Assembly (NCBI RefSeq): GCF_000721935.1 | Contig: NZ_KL585400.1 | Span: forward strand, 68,852 to 75,079 | Source of the DNA: Streptomyces sp. NRRL WC-3549 | Lineage (GTDB): Bacteria; Actinomycetota; Actinomycetes; Streptomycetales; Streptomycetaceae | Direction: 5' to 3' | DNA: 6,228 bases | In this document: one piece after another, positions 1-4,710 of the stretch | How the letters are laid out: every line of letters starts with the position of its first letter | How positions within the stretch are numbered: position 1 is the first letter of the stretch | The notes under the pieces: model-generated | Seen by the model: only the letters and a program-made list of their open reading frames with translations | Database searches by the model: none | What the model was told of the DNA's origin: nothing | Program-made: the position numbers and the translations under genes

Positions 1-78
1 TAAGAGACAGGCCATGGTCAGTGCGGCTGCGGCTCCGAGTCCTGCTCCGAGAAGTCCCCTTCGGTCGATCTCACGCAT
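1..78 (-). CDS. Exported protein with twin-arginine-like signal, 5' end only
   Basis: Only the first 26 codons are in the window, so the mature protein is unknown. The N-terminus has charged residues, a twin arginine (DRRGLLGAG, residues 5-13) and then an uninterrupted Gly/Ala/Leu stretch through residue 26, the layout of a Tat or Sec signal peptide. Cys24 follows T-M-A, a poor lipobox match, so a lipoprotein is possible but not favoured. The ATG is complement 76-78, with GGGGA four bases upstream as a plausible ribosome binding site; the ATG at 87-89 is out of frame and stops after 23 codons. About 12 of 26 third positions are A or T, and codon 26 is TTA, the rare leucine codon read by the bldA tRNA in Streptomyces. 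The genes to its right are almost purely G/C at third positions. I infer recent acquisition and possible bldA dependence. The call rests on a short stretch. Confidence 0.55.
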   Translation of the reverse strand, partial: MREIDRRGLLGAGLGAAAALTMACLL

Positions 79-223
79 AGCGTCCCCATCTGTGGTCGTT
101 TTACCTCAATGCCATACAAACTGCCGTTGGCTTAGATGAGGTCGACAACACGGCGGTTCCGCCGATAATCACAAAAATTATTACGTGACTAGACCCTCAC
201 GGAGACTCCACAGGATCGTGACA
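79..223. other. AT-richer intergenic spacer upstream of the left-edge gene
   Basis: This stretch separates the left-edge gene from the repeat block behind the phosphatase. It is clearly richer in A/T than the rest of the window, notably around 165-182, where ATAAT and ATTAT arms flank a CACAAAA centre. No convincing reading frame is present on either strand. It must hold the promoter of the minus-strand left-edge gene unless that gene is read from the hemL operon, but I could not pick a convincing -35/-10 pair. Confidence 0.6.
151..164. repeat. Perfect inverted repeat CGGCGG-TT-CCGCCG
   Basis: Two 6-bp arms separated by TT form a perfect 14-bp palindrome. It sits in the AT-richer spacer, 73 bp upstream of the left-edge gene start, and abuts the ATAAT/ATTAT inverted repeat at about 165-181. 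The two-base centre suits a protein-binding operator better than an RNA hairpin. No function is assigned. Confidence 0.5.
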
Positions 224-237
224 GGGGAAGCGTCCCC
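224..237 (-). terminator. Short hairpin, possible terminator of the hemL operon
   Basis: GGGGA-AGCG-TCCCC gives a 5-bp stem with a 4-base loop, 80 to 94 bp beyond the phosphatase stop in the direction of transcription. There is no T-tract, which is common for Streptomyces terminators but makes the call weak. The overlapping self-complementary CAGGGCCCTG at 238-247 could extend the structured region. Confidence 0.25.
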
Positions 238-250
238 CAGGGCCCTGCGG

Positions 251-310
251 GGCCCCGGTCCAGGGCGGAGGGCCCCGGTCCAGGGCGGAGGGCCCCGGTC
301 CAGGGCGGAG
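251..310. repeat. Three perfect tandem copies of a 20-bp unit
   Basis: The unit GGCCCCGGTCCAGGGCGGAG occurs at 251-270, 271-290 and 291-310 without a mismatch, flanked by partial GGCCCT-type copies at 241-246 and 311-316. The array ends 8 bp before the phosphatase stop (318-320), so it lies in the 3' untranslated region. Twenty is not a multiple of three, which argues against a coding repeat. Each unit contains GGGCCC-like self-complementary pieces, so the minus-strand transcript would be highly structured. It may act as an mRNA-stabilising or terminating element, or be a strain-variable minisatellite. Confidence 0.95.
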
Positions 311-317
311 GGCCCTC

Positions 318-1016
318 TCAGGCCCCGAACGCCTTGGACTTCCCCTTGACCGGCTTGGCACCCGCGCGCAGGTGCGCCGGCACCAGGTCCACGGCCGGCT
401 CGGTGTATCCGACGGACACGATCTTGTCGCCCTGGTAGGTGAAACTGGTCAGCGAGGCCAGCGTGCACTGCCGCCTGCGCGGGTCGTGCCAGAGCCGGCG
501 CCGCTCCACGAAGCTGCGCACGATCCAGATCGGCAGCTGGTGGCTGACGCAGACCGCCTCGTGCCCGCGGGCCGCGTCGCGGGCCGCGTCCAGGGCTCCC
601 ATCATCCGTACGACCTGCTCGATGTACGGCTCGCCCCAGGAGGGCTTGAACGGGTTGGTCAGGTGCTTCCAGTTGTCCGGCTTGCGCAGCGCCCCGTCCC
701 CGACCCCGAAGGTCTTGCCCTCGAAGACGTTGGCGGCCTCGATGAGGCGCTCGTCGACGGCCACGTCCAGCCCGTGGGTCTTGGCGACGGGCGCGGCGGT
801 CTCCTGGGCGCGCTCCAGCGGGGAGGCGACGACATGGGTGACGTCGCGCTTCTCCAGGTGCTCGGCCACCCGGTCGGCCATCTGCCGGCCGAGCTCGGAG
901 AGGTGGTAGCCGGGGCGGCGTCCGTAGAGCACGCCCTGCGGGTTGTGCACCTCCCCGTGGCGCATCAGATGGACGACGGTGATGTCCTTCTTGCCGTCCG
1001 TTCTCTTCTCGCTCAT
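318..1016 (-). CDS. Histidine phosphatase (phosphoglycerate mutase-like) family protein
   Basis: A 232-residue cytoplasmic protein of the histidine phosphatase superfamily (branch 1), whose members transfer or hydrolyse phosphate through a phosphohistidine. The catalytic motif LMRHGE is at residues 17-22 (nucleophile His20, with Arg19), [10 protein letters not shown] at 65-74 supplies the second phosphate-binding Arg69, Glu93 in [10 protein letters not shown] fits the proton donor, and VSHQLP at 157-162 carries the second histidine, His159. Length is normal for the family; the Lys-rich C-terminus (residues 221-228) is probably disordered. The ATG overlaps the hemL stop by four bases (ATGA), and GGAGG lies seven bases upstream inside hemL, so translation is coupled. 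This hemL-phosphatase order is, to my recollection, usual in Streptomyces. The substrate is not known; a small-molecule phosphatase is more likely than a true phosphoglycerate mutase. Confidence 0.93.
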   Translation of the reverse strand: MSEKRTDGKKDITVVHLMRHGEVHNPQGVLYGRRPGYHLSELGRQMADRVAEHLEKRDVTHVVASPLERAQETAAPVAKTHGLDVAVDERLIEAANVFEGKTFGVGDGALRKPDNWKHLTNPFKPSWGEPYIEQVVRMMGALDAARDAARGHEAVCVSHQLPIWIVRSFVERRRLWHDPRRRQCTLASLTSFTYQGDKIVSVGYTEPAVDLVPAHLRAGAKPVKGKSKAFGA

Positions 1017-2320
1017 GCGGTGGCCTCCGATGCGGCACGTGCGGCGGCGGGCAGGGCCGCGGCGATACGCTCGACGGCCTGCGTGTCGTGGGCCGTCGAG
1101 ACGAACCAGGACTCGAAGGCGGACGGGGGCAGGTAGACGCCCTGCTCCAGCATCGAGTGGAAGAAGGCGGTGAACCGGAAGGCCTCCTGCTTCTTGGCGT
1201 CCTCGTAGTCACGGACGGGCTCGTCGGTGAAGAAGACGGAGAACATGTTGCTCGCCGCCGACACCGTGTGCGCGACGCCCTCCTTGGTGAGCGCCTCGCC
1301 CACCAGATTGCGGATCTCCGCCGACACCGCGTCGACCGCGGCGTAGGCCGCGTCGTCGAGCAGCCGCAGCTGGGCGAGGCCCGCGGCGGTGGCGACCGGG
1401 TTACCGGAGAGCGTGCCCGCCTGGTAGACGGGACCGGCGGGGGCCAGGTGCGCCATGACGTCGGCACGGCCGCCGAACGCCGCGGCCGGGAAGCCGCCGC
1501 CCATGACCTTCCCGAAGGTCATCAGGTCGGGCCGCACCCCGTCGACGCCGTACCAGCCGGCCTTCGACGTACGGAAGCCGGTCATCACCTCGTCGGAGAT
1601 GTACAGGGCGCCGTTGGCCGCGCAGATCTCCTTCAGCCCGGCGTTGAAGCCCTCCCCGGGCGGGACGACGCCCATGTTCCCGGGCGACGCCTCGGTGATC
1701 ACGCACGCGATCTCGCCCGGCCGCGCGGCGAACGCGGCGCGCACGGCGTCCAGGTCGTTGTACGGCAGCACGATCGTGTCGCCGGCCTGGGCGCCGGTGA
1801 CGCCCGGCGTGTCGGGGAGGCCGAAGGTGGCGACGCCGGAACCGGCGGAGGCCAGCAGCGCGTCCACGTGGCCGTGGTAGCACCCGGCGAACTTCACGAC
1901 CTTCGCGCGCCCGGTGAACCCGCGGGCGAGACGCATCGCGGACATGGTCGCCTCGGTGCCGGACGACACCAGCCGCACCTGCTCGACCGGCTCCACCCGG
2001 GCCACGATCTCCTCGGCGAGCGCGACCTCGCCCTCGCCCGGCGTACCGAAGGAGGTACCGCGGGCCACCGCGTCCTGGACGGCGGCGACGACCTCGGGGT
2101 GCGCGTGGCCGAGGATCATCGGCCCCCACGAGCACACGAGGTCGACGTACTCGCGGCCGTCGGCGTCGGTGAGGTACGGACCCGTACCGGACACCATGAA
2201 CCGGGGCGTACCGCCCACGGCCCGGAAGGCACGCACGGGTGAGTTCACGCCGCCGGGCGTCACGTGGGACGCACGGTCGAAAAGCGTCTGTGAAACTGGG
2301 GCTTCGTATGAATACGCCAC
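1013..2320 (-). CDS. hemL: Glutamate-1-semialdehyde 2,1-aminomutase (HemL)
   Basis: A 435-residue PLP enzyme converting glutamate-1-semialdehyde to 5-aminolevulinate, the last step of the C5 route to heme, cobamides and other tetrapyrroles. Family features: [12 protein letters not shown] at residues 21-32 (substrate/N-terminal region), the phosphate-binding [10 protein letters not shown] at 119-128, YHGHVD at 148-153, SDEVMTGFR at 242-250 (Asp243 contacts the PLP ring) and [11 protein letters not shown] at 268-278, with Lys271 the Schiff-base lysine. Length matches bacterial HemL (about 430-440). I chose the GTG at complement 2318-2320 because AGGA lies five bases upstream and the product begins just ahead of the conserved N-terminus. 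The frame is open back to an ATG at 2464, but that extension has about a quarter A/T third positions and no good ribosome binding site. It is first in an operon with the phosphatase and diverges from the gene at 2616. Confidence 0.97.
   Translation of the reverse strand: MAYSYEAPVSQTLFDRASHVTPGGVNSPVRAFRAVGGTPRFMVSGTGPYLTDADGREYVDLVCSWGPMILGHAHPEVVAAVQDAVARGTSFGTPGEGEVALAEEIVARVEPVEQVRLVSSGTEATMSAMRLARGFTGRAKVVKFAGCYHGHVDALLASAGSGVATFGLPDTPGVTGAQAGDTIVLPYNDLDAVRAAFAARPGEIACVITEASPGNMGVVPPGEGFNAGLKEICAANGALYISDEVMTGFRTSKAGWYGVDGVRPDLMTFGKVMGGGFPAAAFGGRADVMAHLAPAGPVYQAGTLSGNPVATAAGLAQLRLLDDAAYAAVDAVSAEIRNLVGEALTKEGVAHTVSAASNMFSVFFTDEPVRDYEDAKKQEAFRFTAFFHSMLEQGVYLPPSAFESWFVSTAHDTQAVERIAAALPAAARAASEATA
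1024..1028 (-). promoter_or_regulatory. Ribosome binding site of the phosphatase gene, inside hemL
   Basis: On the minus strand a perfect GGAGG is followed by seven bases (CCACCGC) and the ATG at 1016. It lies within the last codons of hemL and supports translation start at the ATGA overlap. Confidence 0.85.
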
Positions 2321-2325
2321 TTTGG

Positions 2326-2329
2326 TCCT
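2326..2329 (-). promoter_or_regulatory. Ribosome binding site supporting the hemL GTG start
   Basis: Minus-strand AGGA followed by CCAAA and then GTG gives a five-base spacing. It is the main reason for placing the hemL start at 2320 rather than at upstream in-frame codons. Confidence 0.6.
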
Positions 2330-2440
2330 GATCTGCGATTCGTGGGTTCGGGGGTCCGGCCGGCTGGTCCGGCAACCGGTGAGCAGGGAACGCACTCTCC
2401 CCGTATGAGGCTCGTACAACGAAAGGGCGTCAGTCTCCTC

Positions 2441-2462
2441 GCGTCTGCGAAACTGGGGCGTC
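2441..2462. repeat. Leader copy of a 22-bp direct repeat shared with the hemL 5' end
   Basis: This stretch matches 2284-2305 at 20 of 22 positions in the same orientation; the shared core includes GAAACTGGGGC. The 2284-2305 copy encodes HemL residues 6 to about 13 (EAPVSQT). The leader copy lies 121 bp upstream of the GTG start, next to an unused in-frame ATG at 2464. Possible explanations are a partial duplication of the gene start, a repeated regulatory site, or chance. Confidence 0.75.
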
Positions 2463-2477
2463 ATAGGGAAAGCTCAC

Positions 2478-2488
2478 ACATGCCATGT
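2478..2488. repeat. 11-bp palindrome ACATG-C-CATGT
   Basis: Two perfect 5-bp arms around a single C lie near the middle of the divergent hemL promoter region. The size and position fit a dimeric regulator's operator, but I recognise no specific regulator and 5-bp arms can arise by chance. Confidence 0.35.
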
Positions 2489-2615
2489 TGTCAGAGGCGC
2501 CGGCGGTCTTGCGGACAGGTGTTTCACCGCACGCCCGTGGGGGAGGTCACTGACACGATGATCGGGTTGCGCGGCGGGGCTGTGTCTCCGTAAGAAGTAG
2601 TCGGGTGGATGAGAT

Positions 2616-3200
2616 ATGCATCGCGGTGGCGGAGTGGGCGAAGGGACCGACGGCCTGGGGCCCGAGCCTGCCCGGCGAGGGCGGCACCGGCGCAAGGCGG
2701 AGCGCGCCCGGGAAGCCCGGGCGGCCGAGGCGGAGCTCGCGGGGATCAGGAGCAGTGGACGGGTGGGGGTGACCTACAAGTACTTCGGCGCCCCTGACGG
2801 TGCCACGGCGGCGCGGGTGCCCATCTCCATGCGCCCCGAGGAGCTGGGCGGCGACGAGCTGGGCATGGGCGGCATGTTCACCAAGATCAAGCCGGAGACG
2901 GTGGCGGCCATGGTCCTCACCGGCATACAGGGCATACCCCTGCACAAGGTCCCCCCGCTGGAGCTGGTCGTGCTCCACCCCGACTACGCGGTCGTCAAAC
3001 TGCCGATGACGGTGGTCGACCCACTGCGCGACGTCGGCGAGGAGTCGGTGGGCGCGGCGGCGTTCATCTGGTCCACGGTTCCCGACCGCGGCGGCCCGCG
3101 CGACGCGTACAACGTCTACCAGCTGCTCCACGAGTGGCAGGACTTCTCGCACCGGCTGCACGACGCGGGACATCAGGCGTACTGCCTGGTCTGGCCCTGA
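2616..3200 (+). CDS. Hypothetical protein, 194 residues
   Basis: I do not recognise a named domain. Residues 17-42 are a strongly charged, Arg/Ala/Glu-rich stretch (ARRGRHRRKAERAREARAAE) predicted helical and probably extending from the fold. From about residue 50 the sequence becomes a mixed alpha/beta domain: VTYKYFGAP at 52-60, a Gly/Met-rich segment GDELGMGGMF at 79-88, a hydrophobic strand LELVVLHPDYAVVKLPMTVVDP at 115-136, and an aromatic C-terminus with His172, Trp174, His179, His182, Tyr189, Cys190 and Trp193. There is no signal peptide or membrane segment, so it should be cytoplasmic. The ATG has GGTGGA six bases upstream; the ATG at 2609 is in another frame and gives only 62 residues. 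G/C-rich third positions support a real gene. It diverges from hemL and ends before a long non-coding gap, so it is probably monocistronic. Confidence 0.8.
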   Translation: MHRGGGVGEGTDGLGPEPARRGRHRRKAERAREARAAEAELAGIRSSGRVGVTYKYFGAPDGATAARVPISMRPEELGGDELGMGGMFTKIKPETVAAMVLTGIQGIPLHKVPPLELVVLHPDYAVVKLPMTVVDPLRDVGEESVGAAAFIWSTVPDRGGPRDAYNVYQLLHEWQDFSHRLHDAGHQAYCLVWP

Positions 3201-3240
3201 GCCGTAGCGTTCCGGGACGGCCGAGCGCCGCTCCCCGACG

Positions 3241-3260
3241 CCCGCCCACGGCCGGGCGGG
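3241..3260 (+). terminator. 7-bp stem hairpin, candidate terminator of the hypothetical gene
   Basis: CCCGCCC-ACGGCC-GGGCGGG forms a perfect 7-bp stem with a 6-base loop, 40 bp after the stop at 3200. It has no U-tract. It is the nearest strong hairpin to the gene end, which is why I prefer it as the terminator. Confidence 0.45.
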
Positions 3261-3319
3261 GCCGGTCCCGTGTGCGCGGCGGGCCCGGGGCGAGGCCTGG
3301 GTCGTCCGCCCTGACCGAG

Positions 3320-3340
3320 GTCCGGCGGAGGCCGCCGGGC
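3320..3340. repeat. Hairpin with 9-bp stem
   Basis: CCGGCGG-AGG-CCGCCGG gives 7 perfect pairs around a 3-base loop, extended by a T-G wobble and a G-C pair. It is the strongest stem in the gap and could be a second terminator for the gene at left or part of a leader of the gene at right. The direct repeat CCGGGCGGGGC occurs here (3335-3345) and at 3252-3262. Confidence 0.5.
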
Positions 3341-3407
3341 GGGGCACCGACCCCACGGTGATAGACCTGTCCGGTGCCAAGTCGCCGGAGCGGCGTGGCC
3401 GCACGCC

Positions 3408-3425
3408 CCGCCGCACGCGCGGCGG
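3408..3425. repeat. Hairpin with 7-bp stem
   Basis: CCGCCGC-ACGC-GCGGCGG gives 7 perfect pairs with a 4-base loop, about 185 bp upstream of the anti-sigma gene start. In DNA this GC-rich such stems are common, so function is uncertain. Confidence 0.4.
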
Positions 3426-3609
3426 CGCCCCTGAGGGCGGGCACCCGCTCCTCAAGGCCACGGGCACGCCCTACGGCTCCCGGTCCGCGAACCGCGGGGG
3501 CACCGCGTTCCCCCGACGGGGCCGGTGCGCCCGGGTCGCCCGTGACACGGCGGGCGTGTGAGGCAGCGCCTGTCGGGAACGCGTCATAGGCGGTGAACGG
3601 GGAGGGGAC

Positions 3610-4068
3610 ATGACAGTGAACGGCATACACCCGGCCGGCGGTCCGGACGAGGCCGTCGGCGATCGGCGAGACGTCTCCCCGGTCCGCGCGGCGCCCGGCG
3701 TCCCGCAGAACGCGGCGGCGGCACGCGCCGTCGTCACCCGCCTGCTGGCGGCCCGGGCCGGCGGTCCGGACGGGCGGGCGGCGGACGTCACGGTGGCGGA
3801 CGCCCTGCTGGTGACGTCGGAGCTGGTGACCAACGCGCTGCGGCACGGCGGAGGGCTCACCGGCTTCGCGGCGGAGGTCAACGCCGAGGGCCTGCTGCTC
3901 ACGGTGTCCGACGCCAGCAGCACGCCGCCGGCCGTCACCGTCCGCCTCCCGGAGGCCGACCACATCGGTGGCTACGGCTGGCCGCTGGTACGCCGTCTGA
4001 CCCGGCGGCTGACCGTCACGTTCCACCCCGGCGGCAAGCACATCGTCGCCCTGGTCGCCCTGGCCTGA
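3610..4068 (+). CDS. Anti-sigma-factor-type ATP-binding protein (RsbW/SpoIIAB-like HATPase)
   Basis: A 152-residue protein of the GHKL ATPase fold, the class of serine kinases that bind a sigma factor or other target and phosphorylate a STAS-domain antagonist. After a disordered start (1-25), a helix-rich part leads to the N-box SELVTNALRHGGG (residues 70-82), with Glu71 and Asn75 as catalytic base and Mg ligand. LLLTVSDASSTPP (95-107) is the G1 box, with Asp101 kept but the usual Gly after it replaced. GGYGWPLVRRL (120-130) is the G2 box, a common Streptomyces variant of GxGL. VTFHPGGKHIVALV (136-149) is the last strand. Length is typical. GGAGG at 3601-3605 supports the ATG. The STAS gene starts 69 bp downstream on the same strand and is its likely partner. 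Whether it is an active kinase and which target it holds cannot be read here. Confidence 0.88.
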   Translation: MTVNGIHPAGGPDEAVGDRRDVSPVRAAPGVPQNAAAARAVVTRLLAARAGGPDGRAADVTVADALLVTSELVTNALRHGGGLTGFAAEVNAEGLLLTVSDASSTPPAVTVRLPEADHIGGYGWPLVRRLTRRLTVTFHPGGKHIVALVALA

Positions 4069-4080
4069 CCGCCGCGGCGG
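4069..4080. repeat. Palindrome CCGCCGCGGCGG directly after the anti-sigma stop
   Basis: A perfect 12-bp palindrome starts on the first base after the stop codon. As RNA it could form only a 4-bp stem with a CGCG loop, so it may partly terminate or slow transcription ahead of the STAS gene, or mean nothing. Confidence 0.35.
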
Positions 4081-4125
4081 GGCGGGTTCTTCCCGGGCAC
4101 CCCGCGCGGGACCCCGCCGGGTTGG

Positions 4126-4131
4126 CATACT
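4126..4131 (+). promoter_or_regulatory. Candidate -10 element for a leaderless STAS transcript
   Basis: CATACT matches TATAAT at four of six positions, including the key A2 and T6, and ends six bases before the A of the ATG at 4138. Initiation at the usual distance would begin on the start codon itself. No Shine-Dalgarno sequence lies before this ATG, which agrees with a leaderless mRNA, frequent in Streptomyces. I see no good -35 hexamer. Confidence 0.45.
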
Positions 4132-4137
4132 CGGCAC

Positions 4138-4506
4138 ATGATCAGCCCGGTCCCCTCCCCCGACGGCCCCCAGCCGCCCGCCGCGGTGCCGGTGGTGGCC
4201 GAGTTCGAGAGGGCCGGGTGCTGGGTCGTCCAGGCCCAGGGCGCCCTCGACTCGGACACCGTCGATCCCCTGTACCTCGCCATGTGGCAGGCCGCGGCCT
4301 GCCACGACGTCGTCGTCCTGGACGCCACCGCCGTCACCTTCGGGGACTCGTCCTTCCTCGGCCTGCTGGTCCAGGTGCATCAGCAGACCCGCCTGCGCAT
4401 AGCGGCCCCGGGCACGGTCCTGCGGCGCCTGTTCTCCATGGCGGGGGTCGACGCGGTCCTGGAGTGCCATCCCACCCTGGAGGAGGCGCTGGCCGCGCCC
4501 CGCTGA
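4138..4506 (+). CDS. STAS-domain anti-sigma factor antagonist (SpoIIAA/RsbV-like)
   Basis: A 122-residue cytoplasmic protein of the STAS fold. Unphosphorylated antagonists bind the anti-sigma kinase and free its target; phosphorylation on a conserved Ser releases them. After a Pro-rich leader (4-18), the fold starts with FERAGCWVVQAQGALDSDT (23-41), the usual first strands and turn, then helix one, VVVLDATAVTFGDSSFLGLL (58-77), with Asp70-Ser71-Ser72 at the phosphorylation site (Ser72 aligns with Ser58 of SpoIIAA), and LRRLFSMAGVDAVLECHPTLEEAL (95-118) for the last helices and strand. The family's SSGLG is SSFLG here. It follows the ATP-binding gene by 69 bp and probably has its own promoter, so antagonist level could be set separately from the kinase. 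It is convergent with the crotonase gene. Confidence 0.88.
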   Translation: MISPVPSPDGPQPPAAVPVVAEFERAGCWVVQAQGALDSDTVDPLYLAMWQAAACHDVVVLDATAVTFGDSSFLGLLVQVHQQTRLRIAAPGTVLRRLFSMAGVDAVLECHPTLEEALAAPR

Positions 4507-4540
4507 GCCGCGCGAGCCGGGTGACGCCCCCTCAGCCCAG

Positions 4541-4552
4541 GGCGGAGCCGCC
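4541..4552. terminator. Small GC hairpin between convergent genes
   Basis: GGCG-GAGC-CGCC can fold into a 4-bp stem 35 bp after the STAS stop. It is the only local candidate for a terminator on that side and is weak. The rest of 4507-4653 shows no coding frame on the plus strand and no other feature I can support. Confidence 0.2.
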
Positions 4553-4653
4553 GTCGGTGCGGTCCCGCGCGGGCTCCTGGCCGTACCCGCCGGCCCCGGT
4601 GGCGACGGGGGGCCGGACGTGGAGCGCCCCGCACCGGGCGCGAACGCGGCCGG

Positions 4654-4710
4654 TCAGGGCCGGATCGTGCCGGTGCGGGGCGCCGTGTCCCACGCGGTGT
4701 CCGCGGTCAT
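4654..4710 (-). CDS. Possible 18-residue peptide ORF coupled to the crotonase gene
   Basis: The crotonase stop overlaps an ATG (ATGA) that opens a short frame encoding MTADTAWDTAPRTGTIRP and then TGA. AGG with five following bases (CAGGGGTTC) precedes the ATG, a usable ribosome binding site. All 18 sense codons end in G or C, more biased than expected for non-coding DNA at this composition. The upstream P450/crotonase junction has the same ATGA coupling. Against it: the peptide is very short, ATGA overlaps occur by chance, and I know of no such family. It could be a coupled small peptide, a remnant of a once longer third gene, or chance. Confidence 0.25.
   Translation of the reverse strand: MTADTAWDTAPRTGTIRP

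Larger units (their letters stand above)
2321..2615. promoter_or_regulatory. Divergent intergenic region between hemL and the gene at 2616
   Basis: This 295-bp region must carry promoters for hemL (leftward) and probably for the hypothetical gene (rightward). It is less GC-rich than the coding DNA and has the weak codon bias of non-coding sequence. I see CTGACG and CATACG in the right orientation for hemL but with a 20-base spacing that is too long, so I do not call a promoter. No coding frame here looks real. Confidence 0.55.
3201..3609. other. 409-bp non-coding gap with several potential hairpins
   Basis: No frame here gives a believable protein: the open frames on both strands translate to Arg/Pro/Gly/Ala-rich sequence without motifs. 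Three strong potential stem-loops are listed separately. The right end must hold the promoter of the anti-sigma gene at 3610. I found no clear -35/-10 pair, though GTCATAGG at about 3583-3590 is the only A/T-bearing candidate near the right distance. Confidence 0.6.

Noticed and set aside
1..78. Lipoprotein signal with lipobox at Cys24
   Set aside because: The residues before Cys24 are T-M-A rather than a Leu-led lipobox, and the twin arginine fits a Tat-type signal better; left open only as an alternative.
251..310. CRISPR array
   Set aside because: The 20-bp units are directly adjacent with no spacers, so this is a simple tandem repeat.
181..1467. Long minus-strand open frame covering the repeats, the phosphatase and part of hemL
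   Set aside because: It reads through two well-identified genes in another frame and translates to Arg/Pro-rich sequence without motifs; a GC-rich shadow.
1088..2242. Plus-strand open frame of 384 codons opposite hemL
   Set aside because: Antisense to the unmistakable HemL frame; its His/Gly/Arg-rich translation is the usual product of the opposite strand of a high-GC gene.
2321..2464. N-terminal extension of HemL from the ATG at 2464
   Set aside because: The extra 48 codons have about 25% A/T third positions, no ribosome binding site and no family counterpart; the GTG at 2320 has AGGA at good spacing.
2547..3467. Minus-strand open frame of 306 codons across the hypothetical gene and the gap
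   Set aside because: It is antisense to the better gene at 2616-3200, and its part in the gap is low-complexity Arg/Pro/Ser sequence.
3064..4470. Minus-strand open frame of 468 codons over the anti-sigma and STAS genes
   Set aside because: Those two genes have recognisable catalytic motifs on the plus strand; this frame has none.
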